Assembly (NCBI GenBank): GCA_019843655.1
Contig: JACDQD010000009.1
Span: 4,487,204 to 4,551,203 of the forward strand
Direction: 5' to 3'
Origin: Lethocerus indicus
Taxonomy: Eukaryota > Arthropoda > Insecta > Hemiptera > Belostomatidae
Length of the DNA stretch: 64,000 nt
The translations under genes and the position numbers were made by a program. Under the pieces are notes generated by a model. That model ran no database searches. It worked only from the letters and a program-made list of their open reading frames with translations, and was not told where the DNA came from. This document shows positions 1-12,362 of the stretch, in pieces (position 1 is the stretch's first letter; the number at the start of each line of letters is the position of its first letter).

Positions 1-1617
1 TTATTAGGTTTATTATCAGCATTCGATTGTTTCACTGAACAATTAACCTTTTTCATTAAAGGAGTTTCAATAGATTTACACTGAATAGAATTTTTGATTT
101 CTGCAATGGGAATATTTTCTGTGGAAATTAAATTTGTATCTTTAGTTTCCAAATCTTTATTTTGAGGAATAATTTCATCTTTTAATGGCACATCTATTTG
201 TATTAAAGTCCAACTGTGGGTATCACCATTGTTATCACTAGATTTTATGACCTTATTTTCATTGCTTTTTATTATGTCAGATGGTGAATTTTCAACATGT
301 AATTTCGTATTGCCAGTATTTTTATGTTCCTCATTTAAATTGGGAAGATTTTCTCCAGTAACACTATTAGGTGTTAAAACTACATTTGTCATACAATTTG
401 TATCAATTTTCAAAGGCTTTACAAGAACAATTTCACAGTTGGATGTGTTAATACTAGTAGGGTTCTTTTCATTATCTGTATCTACGGGAGTCTGAATTTC
501 TGTTTTCTTACTCTGAGTATTGATCTCTCTTTCTAGAACATTTGATTTATTGTTCACATCCAGAGTAGTATTGCAATCGAATTCAGGACTTGTGTCTTGT
601 TTACTTGTCCTTTTAATATCATGTTGAACACAAGTTAAACTCTTATTTTCATTTCCCTGATTATCAATATCTGGGATGCAGTTATTTACCAATGTATCAT
701 TATTATAAACATTACAAGATTGATCCAAATTATGACTGAAATCTTCTGTAACCAACTTTTCCTTGACTGTTCCTTCTTGGTTGAAATTTATACATTCTTT
801 AACATTATTAGCACTACTAAATGAATTGACTGCAGGATTCAGTCCTGAATCTGTTACTCCAACTCTATTACTTGTAACTTCCAGATTTGATGACTTGGGT
901 ACTGCAGGAACAACTGTAATTTTAGCTGAATCTGGTACATTTTCAGCATGTAAAATACTAGACACTTTATTTAAATCATTACTGCCCAGTGTATCATCAT
1001 CAAAAATTGATGTCACAACACTCCTTTGCTTATCCTTCATACCCTGATGATTATCTGTATTTACACTTTCTAAATACTTATTTTGATTTCTATCATCAAG
1101 TTTCTCATCTCTAGTGGCTCTATCAGTAATGCAGTTACAATCACCATAATGATTACATAAACCACATTTAGCTTTAGAATTTTTATTGTAAATTTTGTGT
1201 TTATCTTCAATTTCTTTCAATTTATTTTTTTCAATATTACAGTTTTTTGAGTCAGTGTTTTCTGAGATTGCCCTACAGTTAGACTCTGTTATACTATGAC
1301 AGGGATTTTGGTTTCCGGTGGACATTTGCTGGTTTGAGTTACCAAACAGTTTTCGATGCATTCGTTTAGAATATTCAGTCAAGAGTAAACTCTCATTGCA
1401 CGCACCTTGTTTGAACTGAGAGTGATTTAAATCATCCTTATCATTGTACTTATGGGACACGTAAATTTCCTTTACATTTATTTCTTCTTCCTCTTCTTCT
1501 TGGTAACTGCTCTCAACATTTCCTTCTACAGAAACATAATTGTCAGTGCTGCTATGTGTTTGAAATGTGTACTTTGATGAGAAGTTTGCTCTTCTTCTGA
1601 AAGCTGAATTATCAAAC
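1..1617 (-). CDS. FLASH/CASP8AP2-like protein, third coding exon (partial, runs off the left edge)
   Basis: On the minus strand an open frame runs from a splice acceptor (TTTACAG, exon begins at 1617) to the window edge. The parts I translated, including the start, 541-600 and 1-59, have no stop. It continues exon 2 in frame: the split codon AG|G gives Arg. It encodes about 539 residues of low-complexity sequence rich in Asn, Ser, Thr, Lys and Glu. An acidic run of six Glu follows SSYQ at about 1480-1500. A Cys cluster (KCGLCNHYGDCNC) lies near 1140-1175. Vertebrate and fly FLASH also have long, poorly conserved, probably disordered regions after a short conserved N-terminus, with a SANT-like C-terminal domain that would lie outside this window. 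Plus-strand open frames inside it (229-495, 763-1047) are antisense shadows. Identity rests on exons 1 and 2; this exon alone is not diagnostic. Confidence 0.72.
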
Positions 1618-2201
1618 CTGTAAACAATTTTAAATTATTAATATAACAGAAATAGGAACAATAATGATAATGAACAAATATAACATAAATAAAACTTCAT
1701 GGAAAATTTTTTCCATCTACTTATATTGAATCAATAAAAATAATATTATAATTTTAAACCCATGTATGGAAATGAAAATAAATTAGGAAAATGAATCTGA
1801 TAGTTGTTCATTAATAATGAAGATGTTCATTACAGTCTGTAAAAGTACTCAAAGTAGTAAAACTATATTTATGTCATTTTGGAGGATTGGCTATTGCTGA
1901 ACAGGGGTAATTGAAAATCTGTGATATTTTTACTGGAATTATTTCTTTAACCAAAGTAAAATTCCTTTTTCTTTCCTGAAACCAATCACCATCTGTGTTC
2001 ATATACTTCATGCACTAGAAATATATCAAATACTTAAATACAAAATAATTAAAATATTTAATAATCATTAACAATAGCAGCAATAAAATTAAATACCGAT
2101 TTACAGGAAATAAAAACATTTTTTAACGGTTTAAAAATATGCACTGTAAAGTACTCAATCTGAATTAAGTGGATATAATATGAAAAATGACATAAACTCA
2201 C
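1618..2201 (-). other. FLASH-like gene, intron 2
   Basis: AT-rich intron between coding exons 2 and 3, with donor GTGAGT at 2201-2196 and acceptor TTTACAG ending at 1618. I see no other feature in it. Confidence 0.75.
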
Positions 2202-2392
2202 CTTTGTCTTAATTCTTGCAACATCCTATCCTTACGCTTAATCTCTGCAAACGCTGTCTTATAAAGTGATGATATGTTCAATGACAAAGTCTTGGTTTGT
2301 GCTTCATATTTTGATTTTTCTTCTGTTGCTTTAATTAGTTCTTTTTCTAGACTCTTTACCCTTTCTGTCAATGAAGCATTTTCTTTTTCAAG
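2202..2392 (-). CDS. FLASH/CASP8AP2-like protein, second coding exon (coiled coil)
   Basis: A minus-strand exon of 191 nt with acceptor TTTAAG before 2392 and donor G|GTGAGT after 2202. It enters in phase 0 and leaves with two bases of an Arg codon. It encodes about residues 26-89 of the protein. The first part is a Leu/Glu/Lys heptad-like stretch (LEKENASLTERVKSLEKEL) typical of a coiled coil. The segment NISSLYKTAFAEIKRKD closely resembles the human FLASH segment with NIS.L.KTA..EI.RKD. In FLASH this N-terminal coiled coil dimerises and contacts Lsm11 of the U7 snRNP in the histone pre-mRNA cleavage machinery. The family call is from remembered similarity, not a search. A generic coiled-coil protein is the alternative, but the LDIY motif in exon 1 argues against it. 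Confidence 0.78.
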
Positions 2393-3077
2393 CTTAAATT
2401 AAAAGACAATAACAATTAATGTTAATAACAGAAAAATGTTTATATGAACAAACATATTAAAATATCTTTTATACAAACTTAACAGATAATGTCACATATA
2501 TATTTATCACCCATAAAGGAACTTTCTTAATACAGTGTGATAACGGATTACTACGGATAACGGCATTATTAATGTCACTACCATGGTTAGCTTATTATTA
2601 ATCTATCATAAGATTCATATTTATTATAAATATATTCATACTTATTATAAATATATTAGTAATTTCTTAATATAGGTATTTCACTCTATGGTTTTCATGT
2701 TTTTATCTCTAAGTCACTATGAGTTTAATACGCACATTCAATTGATTAATAATTTACTGCCCTTACAATAAATGCAGGGAGTTTAATAATTTCAATCTAA
2801 ACACAGTTCTGAGTCTAATACGACAACTGGGAGACCAATAAACAGTAAAGAATACACCATTGTTGAAAAGCAGCAAATAGTTATGCACTTATGCACAGAA
2901 GATTAAAAAAAAAATGTACAAAATTCTATTGGACACAAACAATTAATGTTGCTGAAATAATGAGTAGACACGATACAATAAAAGGCAGATAAAAGCAATG
3001 GTTAAATTTATACTATATATTTTCTTTAAAACTAGTTCATTTAAATTCAGTCATGTTAGGTAATGATTTGATCTTAC
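2393..3077 (-). other. FLASH-like gene, intron 1
   Basis: AT-rich intron with donor GTAAGA (3077-3072) and acceptor AAG ending at 2393. It contains a two-copy 21-bp tandem repeat at 2613-2654 and nothing else I can support. Confidence 0.75.
2613..2654. repeat. 21-bp tandem repeat, two copies
   Basis: Two adjacent 21-mers (2613-2633 and 2634-2654) of the form ATTCATAYTTATTATAAATAT differ at one position. They lie in intron 1 of the FLASH-like gene. Confidence 0.8.
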
Positions 3078-3152
3078 TTTTTCCAATTTATCCCCATATT
3101 TGAAATCTGGTAGTCCAGCGTAAATGTCAAGTTCCACTTCGTTACTCATCAT
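3078..3152 (-). CDS. FLASH/CASP8AP2-like protein, first coding exon with LDIY motif
   Basis: A minus-strand exon of 75 nt giving 25 codons, from tandem ATGs at 3152 and 3149 to donor AAA|GTAAGA. The peptide carries VELDIYAGLPDF. The LDIY motif (residues 8-11) matches the LDLY/LDIY motif of vertebrate and Drosophila FLASH, which recruits the histone pre-mRNA cleavage complex. Human FLASH also contains an LDIYAGL segment. No upstream in-frame extension was needed; the first ATG of the pair was taken as start, but either is plausible. The gene is divergent from canoe, whose inferred transcription start is about 1.2 kb to the right. The exons together give about 627 residues inside the window. 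Confidence 0.78.
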
Positions 3153-4336
3153 AAATTACTAAGGAATGTTCACCTAATTCATTATGAACAATCTCAAAAC
3201 AAATATTATAACCCATCCTTCAAGAACCTCCCGTACATGTAGCTCGAAAAGCTACTGCAGGTTAACCATCAGTTAAACAGTTAATACAGGAATCTGTCCT
3301 TACATATTTTATATTATTGTATGAAATTGAATTATTAATTCAATAATTTAAAATTCTTGAAATAAATAATTTTAAGTTAATTATATTTTAATTCTATAAA
3401 ACCGTTTAACTTCGCATCCCAGGTGCATATTGTTAGGCGGATTAATGTAATAAATGTGAATTTTAAATTTACTTGAAATTCGTAATTTAAAAACCTAATT
3501 ATTAATTCTCAATTTTCAATTATCTGTAAAAAAAATATGGTCAATGTTAATCACGTCAAATTTATCAAGGCCGTGTTTTAACATAGTTTAGCGAGTTGAA
3601 CCAAGTTTATCCAATCAAAAATCGTAATATTAAACATTCATTCGCATCAAACATTGTAAACCATTGTCTTTTCAAAGGTTATAATAAATCCGTTAATTTG
3701 ATCTATTTTGCATTCATACCTTACTTAGTTTACTGAAAAGTATCTTTATGTGAATGAAGTTTATTTGGATTAAAACAACTGGCTGGTTTTCTGAATTTGA
3801 ATGCAATATATGCATTGGCTCGATCCATTCTGGGGTTACTTGAAGTTATCAGTACGAGTTTTATAGCATGCGGTTATAAAATATCTGCTTCAGTTTACAT
3901 CCGAAACTCGATTATTCCTGTGCTATTCTGTCTGATAAAATGTGTATAGCACATTTCGTGTTTTTGTTTTTTTTTTGGTTTTTTTTAGTAACGATTGCTC
4001 CATTCCGTATTATTTTAAGTTATTCTCGTCATAAAAAATTCATATTCGTAAATTCTTATTTTAATAAAGCTAGTTTTACACTGTGAACGTGCAGCGTACT
4101 TAGGCCATTCATTTATTTATCAGCTTCGTCATTCTGTAAAATATTTTAATTTTCAGTGAATAGAAGGAATGAAAAATTTTGTTTATAATTTTCTTCGGGG
4201 CGTTTGAAAATGTTTTCGAACATCGGGTGGTTGTAGTAGCGGTGCAACAGATGGCAGTGGTGTTGGCAACCTGTGGCCCCCTCGGGGCTCTGGGATATTA
4301 ACGCGCATGCGTACAGATAAAAACCGGATTTCGTTC
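3153..4336. promoter_or_regulatory. Divergent intergenic/promoter region between FLASH-like gene and canoe
   Basis: About 1.2 kb separates the FLASH start codon on the minus strand from the inferred canoe transcription start on the plus strand. The part next to FLASH (3153-4180) is AT-rich and should include its 5' UTR and promoter, but I could not place an initiator with a matching DPE there. The part next to canoe (about 4190-4330) is GC-richer. It has a palindromic GCGCATGCG (4303-4311), resembling an NRF1/erect-wing site, about 30 bp before the canoe initiator. Shared regulation is possible because both genes start here, but this is inference. Confidence 0.5.
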
Positions 4337-4369
4337 AGTGAGTCAACAGAGTGGGCTCTACGAAGACGT
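4335..4369 (+). promoter_or_regulatory. Inr + DPE core promoter (canoe)
   Basis: TCAGTG at 4335-4340 matches the arthropod initiator TCAGTY-type consensus, with +1 at A4337. Counting from it, +28 to +33 is 4364-4369 and reads AGACGT. That is a full match to the downstream promoter element RGWYVT at the exact spacing required. No TATA box is evident about 30 bp upstream. DPE-type promoters are common in developmental genes, which suits canoe. The assignment is by sequence only. Confidence 0.72.
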
Positions 4370-4583
4370 CCGGTCTCACGTATTATCCCTTTGTTTTCGT
4401 ATTCAGTGTTGCATTAACCGAGTTTGTCAGTACTTTCGCGGACAAAATCAGTGAGCCGTATGCTGTGTGTGAACGGATGTGATTCGAAATATGAAGTTTA
4501 GAAATTGTGCAGTGCTCAGTGCGAAGCTGTGTTTTTATTCGAGTCGTTTGCGGCTACCTGTTTGAAGGAATACCTGTAATAAG
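4337..4583 (+). other. cno: Probable noncoding first exon of canoe (5' leader)
   Basis: This 247-nt stretch runs from the Inr/DPE start to a donor AAG|GTAATT at 4583/4584. It lacks a continuous open frame and carries three short upstream ORFs: ATG 4460 to stop 4501 (MLCVNGCDSKYEV), a start-stop ATGTGA at 4477, and ATG 4491 to stop 4565 (24 codons). It would splice over about 23.7 kb to the coding exon at 28240. No other plus-strand gene is visible between them, so canoe is the simplest owner. A separate noncoding RNA is the alternative. Exon boundaries are inferred without transcript data. Confidence 0.5.
4460..4501 (+). other. Upstream ORF in the canoe leader
   Basis: ATG at 4460, thirteen codons and TAG at 4499-4501, inside the inferred leader exon. 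A start-stop ATGTGA (4477-4482) and a second uORF (4491-4565) overlap or follow it. Such uORFs usually lower translation of the main ORF. Their use here is inferred and depends on the leader exon being real. Confidence 0.35.
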
Positions 4584-7500
4584 GTAATTTATCCGAATTA
4601 TGCTTTTTTCTATCGACTATTTCTCCTCGCTCGCTGCATTTTTCAGCTCGAGTTGTTTCCCGTTATTTTGTTCGGATAATGCGAATGGAGGAATGCGCAT
4701 TTTTTAAGTGAGGAGGGAACACCTTAGGCAGGTAAAGGTCCGCGGATTGGGTTCTGATTGAACATGGCGGCCACTGAGCCAGCGCTTGAACTGAATTAAA
4801 CTAGGTTTATTTGCCGTGGACGTTTTCTAATCCTTTTGTTATTGATACATTTCTCCCTGATAATGTATGTCAACCGACTAATGTCTTCTGTTATGTAGTT
4901 AACCAGTTATCGTTCATTTCTGGGTAGTGTCCGTTACAAATATTACTGGTTTTCGACTATATTTGGTCTACATTTTGATATTACATACGAGTAGAGGTCA
5001 GTAATTTAAATTTTACATCTGTTTTCTTATATTTCTTATTCTGCGAATTGAAGGATCCTGTATTCCCGCGTGTTGTCGAAGCAACAGGTGTCCCGTGACT
5101 GAACGAGTGCGCAGGGTCACAATGCATTTGAAAAATGTTTATACCCCGTTCGTTACTGTAATTTTATAGTAGTTAATTTTGCGTTCTATTATTTTGTTCA
5201 TTTATGAATTAACGTTACACAGTATTATTAAATGGCCCTTAGCCTTTTTGTCGTATTCAATTTAACGGTGTATGTTTTATATATTTAAAATTATAAGACA
5301 TATAAAAAATAATCTAAATTGTATTTGTAATATTTGAATTTGTAAAGTTATTTACGTTCAACGTACGTTTGCATGAAATGACAGAAAATTCCTCCGAAGT
5401 GAATCAACCTTTAAAATCGATTCCGCTGTGTTACCCTTAAAGGTATTTAATTCACGGATGTGAATTTTTTAAATAGAGCGTTAGGAAGTCTTGTGCAATA
5501 CCGCAGCAGGGGTCTGCCACAAAAAGTTATTTTCTAAATTTTTCGAATCCGTAATATTTTTGGTCGAGTTTCATGCTGTATTTTATACATACCAATTTTA
5601 TTTTTCACAATGTGTTTTAGATTACGTCAAGAGAAAGGTTTGTGAAATAAAACCGAATTTATAAATAAATTAGAATAATTCTTTTGAATAAACTATTTAA
5701 ATTAATTGAAGTTTAATTTGTGATATTTAGGTGAACGTTACTTTCGTATTTTGCAAACAGTGCTAATGATGAAGAATAAGATGAATTGAAAGGCGGAGAT
5801 TGTCCTAATGCGATGTAATATTGAAAAGGTGAAAGAAGTTGAGTCAGAGCTCAAAGTGGGGAGGAGGCAGCGCCTCGTCTTGGAATGTCTGGAATGTTGT
5901 TGTTTTTGATTTTTGAAACTCTAGCTTGGCCAGGAATCGTCACATAGGCGTCTGCTTACCTGCACTTTTTCAGTCAGATTCATGCTGTAATATATACCAA
6001 TTCAAGTTTACCGCCGTATGTAATTGCTTCTGTCCTCATCTAGTGCGGCCGAGAGATTACAGTAACTGTCTTCAATTTTGATCAAATTGCAGAAGTGGCA
6101 TAAGTAATAGAAAGGTATATCATGAATAATTAGAATGTCTGATAAGAGCAAAATGCTCCCTGATTACCATTACACCTACGTACGTTTTAATTTAAAAAAA
6201 GTAGATATTTTATTATGTTTAATTCATTGAAAAAGGTATGTGCGAAGTATAATGAAATTCAGCTCATAAAGTGGCAAACGTACTTTCTTTCAAGACTTAT
6301 AGGCCGAGAATTATGGCTCCTAGTTAGATATTTAAAAAGGGACGAAAGGATGAAATTGTACGGGTCCGAGGAATTTTCGTTGTTAAAACAATGCGGAGCC
6401 GATACCTCCAGAAATAGGACTTTGCTTTAATGTTTATAACGGCTGGTTTATTGTACTAAAACGAACCGGCCACGTGCCTTCACCTCGGCCAGTCTTGTAC
6501 CTCTTGGAAAACATTTAACACTTAAATGGTTTGCTACCTATTGCTTTGTTTCTCGTTTAAAGTGTCGGATGTTATTACTGGAAAAAAATAGCCAATAAGA
6601 ACGAATATGATGGTTGTATTAGGTTAAAGTGGCACGGCTTTATTAATAGTTTATTTTAGCCATGTAGTAAAAATATAAACCAACTTTCTTATTAAATTTC
6701 TGTAGTTTATTTTATGAATTTTCTTCGCCATTATGCGAAACTACAAGTACAATTAACGCACTGGTAGTTGTGTTTTCCCTTAAATACAAAATTAATTGGG
6801 CAGTTCTGCGATGGTTCAAAAAGTTTCGCCAACAGCGAAAACGTCAGTATTACAGGAATTGGAGAAATTCAAGAAATATTGAATATGTTATTATGTTGAA
6901 ATGAGTAAATATACTGACAATATACTGACATAGTCAGTATTAAGTATTATATTTACGAGGGCACTCACCCATGTATTTTTTTAGCTCTATAATTAATGTG
7001 CTTTCTCCTGATGTTAAATAGCCACTGTTTTATCTCCTATTTTGTTATGTTGAACATCCTTTTTACTTCGTGTACCGATAATCCGGAATTCCATCTTCCG
7101 CTTTCTCCCTTGCGATAATTTCCGTTCGTAGCCAGACCAGCGTATGCATGGTTCTTCCACAGTTCAGGGTTTTCGTTTGAATTGAAAAAAAATGTTTGAT
7201 TAATATCGAAATTGATCGATTAACATTTAGAATGCTGTAAATATTCGCATCTTGTGCATTCGCTTTGAGTAATCTTAAGCGTAAAATTGTTTGTTCAATT
7301 AATTAAACGGATATAATAAAAAGGATATAATAATTTTCTTTACGGCCTCAGCTGTTGCTGGTCCATAAGTTGGTGTACATAGTACACTATTTTATTTTTT
7401 ATGAAAATGATTACTTTATATGGTTGTTTATTTCATCACTTATCGAATTCCTATTAGTGCAATAAAATATTTATAAAAAGGTATGCGATACCGAAAGGAA

Positions 7501-9663
7501 TGGTATGAGCGTTGTGATCTGTGGGATTGGAAAACTAATGTTCTCAGGTTAATTAGTGTTTAATTATGTACTAGTTCTAGTTCGTTTCCGTTCCTCCGTT
7601 TACGATGGAGGGACCAATAATTCGAACGTTGAGAACACTTTGACCTCCTTAGTGTTCCCTCGTCATTATCCACTTCAACCCGTGACCCGGTTTCGGAGTG
7701 ACTTTCTAGGCACTCCCGGGCTTGAATCTGGCGGCTTATTTTACGATTTCGAAGAAACGAAAATTCATTTTTTCCGATTCGGTAGTTGACGGAGGCGGCT
7801 TTTGGGCGGGTTACAAGAGGGATCTTTGTACGCTGGCCGGCGGGAGAACGTGTCGCCCAAAACAAACGACCCCTTTCATTATAAAGGCAGCTATTCGTTA
7901 AACCTTAGTCTTTCTGGTCCCCCCCGCACTGAATTTCTTAATTGACTCATTCATAATAATCTGTCTGGGCTGCGTTCAGCTCGAACAAAGGAGTATTTTA
8001 TTGAGGGACCCTGTGTTTTCAAACACGCGCCAAACACTTTTGTATACCTGATTAAAAGTGACGTTGACAGTCACAGGCCGGTCTCGAAACTCTAAGCAGG
8101 GGTAGTCTTGTTTCTTGATAACTTCTGTAGAGCAATTACACAATTTTTTGGAAAATACTAGAACGATGAACTCGTAATGAATGATTATGTAAACCTAAGC
8201 CAGTAGCAAGACCCCCCCCCACATTTGTTTTACACGTATAGAAGAGCAGGTAAATAGATATGTCGTACGTTACTTGTATTGAACAACAAGAAAAAACCGT
8301 TACGTTAGGACAAACCCCTGTACGGCGCTATTCATTTTTATCTTCACCGGATACCTCTTCCGGATGTTTTCCTCCGAGTTTTTAGATAGGCACGAAGGCG
8401 GCATAAAGTGTCCCGAACCGTGTAATTGCCGCAGCTGCTTTGCTCACGGTTCTCTCTGTTGCGTTTTCATCGATATAACAAGAAATTTCGGATATTTTTC
8501 GCGAACGCAGTACGGAACGTTTAATGTGTTAAACCTCTAGTCTTTGGAAACGCGTTTTTGAAAAATGCGCTTACATTGCATTAAGTTTCGAGCTTCGTTC
8601 TCTTTGAAATTGGTATATGTATGTGTTGCGGACATGTAGCATACCCCGGTGGCAATGTTCGTCAACGCCGGCTTCGTTAATGTGATTTAGTTGGGAAGAG
8701 AAGGCTACCCAAGAATGGCTTCTCCTTGTCACGCGTTACTTATCGATTCGCTCATACGTACGTCTCACTGACGTATTATCCACGACCAAATAAGACGGTC
8801 ACGAGGCTGCAGCGGAACGTGATCCTCCGGTCGACGGCAGAGCCCACAAGGGGAAGATTGTCCATTACTGAAAATCCTCTAGGGGAACACCGATAGCCCC
8901 TACCCCCACCCCTCACCCGTTTCCAGGAGTATATTGTGCCCGGTTCTTTGTTATGTTGCCAGTAAAAAGGAAAAAAACGTCCTTCGCAATGTGGATCCCA
9001 AGGCGGACGCGGAGGTATTTACGGCTGTTCCCCCCGTAGTGTTTTCTTTGTTATGCAATTCCTCCAGTGTCCTTTTCTACATTAGCGATGCGCATATTTG
9101 TCACCGCCATCAGCGCCAGGCCAACTTCCTATTTGTTTCCAGTCCCAATGAATACCTCGAATTAATACCTCCTAGTATCTAATATAGAATAAATTCTTAA
9201 ATATATAACTTGTACAGATAATTTACAGATAACGAATACAAGTAGTACGACTTAATATAAGTAGGGCATTGTATAAACACTCTCAGTATTTTGGACGGAC
9301 CCAGGATGTGGTATAAGAATGGGTATGGCAGACGTTAATAACGTTAGTTCTTCAGAGTTCTCCTTTTTATTAATATTTTTGTTTTTGGGAAATTTACAAC
9401 ATCGAGATCTGTTTCAAAACCGGGTTTGGCGGTGGATATGGACCTTAATATAATGTACTTTAAAAATACTCATTTTTCTTTAATTTATTATGTTATTTTT
9501 GTTTCATTTGTTGGTTAGGGACGTCAGTGCCATAAAGAAATTTACAATATAGAATGAACACAAAAAAATTTATGGCCAAACCCTGTTTGTTTGTTCATAT
9601 ATGTGCTGTTATGCTGATAACTCCTGTGATTTAATATACTATAATACATTCTTTCTGTCTCAA

Positions 9664-9691
9664 GACGATGGGAATCTGAAGACGGTCTAGC
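9664..9691 (+). repeat. Hammerhead-like 37-bp motif, degraded copy
   Basis: GACGATGGG, then an AAGACGGTCTAGC end, matches the family consensus with losses in the first arm and the GAAACC core. It is one of about ten related copies in the window. Confidence 0.4.
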
Positions 9692-12362
9692 ATAGGAACA
9701 AGAAATCGATGCATTTCTCAAGAAAGATTGTTCCTCAAAATATTATGATCTCTTTCCTAACTGTATTAAACACGTCTACATTTTTACTGGCTTACTGCCA
9801 GTAGGCAATTATCATAGATGTGTTAATGTTGACGTTTTAATATGAAGGGTATTGCGTCTTCTGGTATATCCGTGACCTCGCTTATTTAAAACTGACGCTT
9901 CAAGTCCGCAGGCCGTTCGGCGAACTATCTGATTTGTTGGCTTAAACACGTCTGTGGCTTCGGTTTACTGCCAAATTGAATTAATGTTCCCGTTTATCTG
10001 TTTCCCTCGGCCAACTATTTCAGCTTACGAACTCGAGTGACAATAGTCCGTTAGTAGTGGTTTTTAGAATTGTTTTAAAGCTGGACAATGCCTTATCTGC
10101 ATTATAATTTCGGATGGAGATTTTCAAAGGTGAGTAACCCAGTTTGCTTTTGGGCACCGCTCGGACTGGTTTCGCTTTATCAATATTCTGGTAAACACTT
10201 TTTTTTCATTCCCCCACCCTTCAGTGAGGTGTTGATTTTTATTATCTTAAAAATGCAGTATTGCATTTACGTGTCAACTGTGGTCACATTTCAAAATACA
10301 ATGTAAAATTTAAATTCTTTTTACACTCTCAATAAAAAGAGTTGTGGCGAAATTCTTTCTCCTGTTTACTTTTCACCGAGCCGTCAAATATTTATCAAAA
10401 AATAATCTCGCATACCAGGATTTACCAGAAAAACTATCTAAAACGGCCTACTGTCTAATGCTAGTATGCAAAATGACCCTAACGATGCTTTTGCTATTAA
10501 CGTTATCATTTTGCCGTTCTAATGATCTCGTCCGACGATAGGCCTCCCATAACCTCGCCTGAGGTAGCAAGGACATTTATTTTGTTTTATTATTTTTAAT
10601 GCAATTATTGTTATTATGGGTGGGTACTAATGATTCAATTCTTCTCACAATTGTACTAGTAATTCGGTCGTACAAAAAAAATCTGTATTGTAGTTAATAA
10701 GTTGTGAAATGTTGTATATTTCGATCACACTTCTCGGATGTTTTCACCGTGACTGTTTCAGTTTGAAGCGCGAGTCGTCGCGACGTTTATACCGTTAGGA
10801 GTTGTAACGCTTGCTTGGAAGGTGCCCTTATTGTAGGCTGGGAATGTAAGCGCGGGTATTCGACTACAGACGTTTTACAATAATTAAACAACGAAAGTCT
10901 ACAATTGTCTTGCTGCTTCGGCCCGAAAACGTTTCTGGCAATTAAAAAAAAATGTATCTTAATGGAGTTTGGCGACATTCTGACATCGCCGGAAAGCCGA
11001 GGGGAGGGGGGGGGTCGCTCTGCTAAGCCGCGATGCTTGGTCGGCCAACCGTCACAACCAGTCACCTCACCAGCTTGCTTTCGCTTTGACTTAAGAAAAA
11101 AACCTTGTGGGTCCCGCTGGGCCTTAATATATTGTTTTAGAGTTATTCGGGTCGTTGGAGGGGGTAACAAATAAAACGATTCGAACAATGGAACGGGCAG
11201 CCTCCGAGGACAGTGTACCCGCTTGTCCTCTAGTGCTGGACTGCTTGACTAAAACAAAATTTCAGAAAATAAATCCGCCGAAATTCTTGAAAATGATCTT
11301 ACCGCCGTTTCATTTTTACTGATTCCACTCTGTTCGGCTGTAATTGGGTTCTCGCATATGGCTCTAAACCGTACAATCCCACGGCTTGTTTTGTTTGCGA
11401 TACCTAGCACTGCACGTTCGGACGTCTCATTTATCACCGTCATCACTCATTTATGCCGAGTCAGTTTCGTTGCGTAAGCGTTCCGATTAGTCGAAACTTC
11501 ATATTTGTTACAGCGCGATCCCGCAGGGTGAATCAATAAGAAGTCACCTGTTGTTTCCCCAACGACAACACCGGCTTACAACAACAGCATACAATTACGG
11601 AATATTTTGAAAAAAACTTAAAAATTTGTGTTATTAGGTGAATTGTCTCATGAAAGGTTGGTGGATATAACCTGTAAATATAAAAAAACAAATAACCGTT
11701 TATTTTTTAGTTTTAACAGATTTTAAGATTTTTATATTTAATAATTTTAAGATTATTCGTTGGGTATTTTAGATTCTAGCCTTGTGTAATTAGAATAATC
11801 TTGTTTATTAATCTGATGCATAATGGCAGTTGTAGGTCATCGGTATCACAAAGATATTGCCCGTTGCATCAGTATTAAATATAATTAGTAAAATGATATC
11901 CCTTCGACCGTAACGCAGTATTGTTTCTACTGTGAAATGGGCAGGCGATTAAGACCGTATTCGTTACCGGAATTAATTAGCAGCGGTTAATCGGCATGGC
12001 AACATCTTTTTCGAGGCGTGAAATACCGCTAGAATTTACACGTTCCAGATAAAGTGTTGATAATGTTTAGCGAGTTTGCGAGTAGGTCAAGACGTTGGTG
12101 GGAGGGGTGTGAGAGAACCCCGCCACCTTTTCTTAAACGGGGCCATTACCGCCCTGAAACAACTTTCCCGCTCTGGTTAATGTACGCCGGATTTATTGCT
12201 TCAAGTGCCCGCCCGGCACCGGTTAAACGCGATTCCGATTTAATGGTTTGTTTGGAACGGCTCGTGTGTACATTTCCTTTGAGAAATCTCCGCCGGAGTG
12301 CGGATAGGCATTTCAGACTGAACTGGGAGGGCTTTTACTACACACGAAATCCGTTATTATCC

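Noticed and set aside
229..1047. Plus-strand open frames in the FLASH-like exon
   Set aside because: They are antisense to the minus-strand coding exon.
7672..7712. CCCGGTTTCGGAGTGACTTT on the plus strand, as a motif copy
   Set aside because: The reverse complement has CGAAACCGGG, but no CTGANGA box at the expected position.
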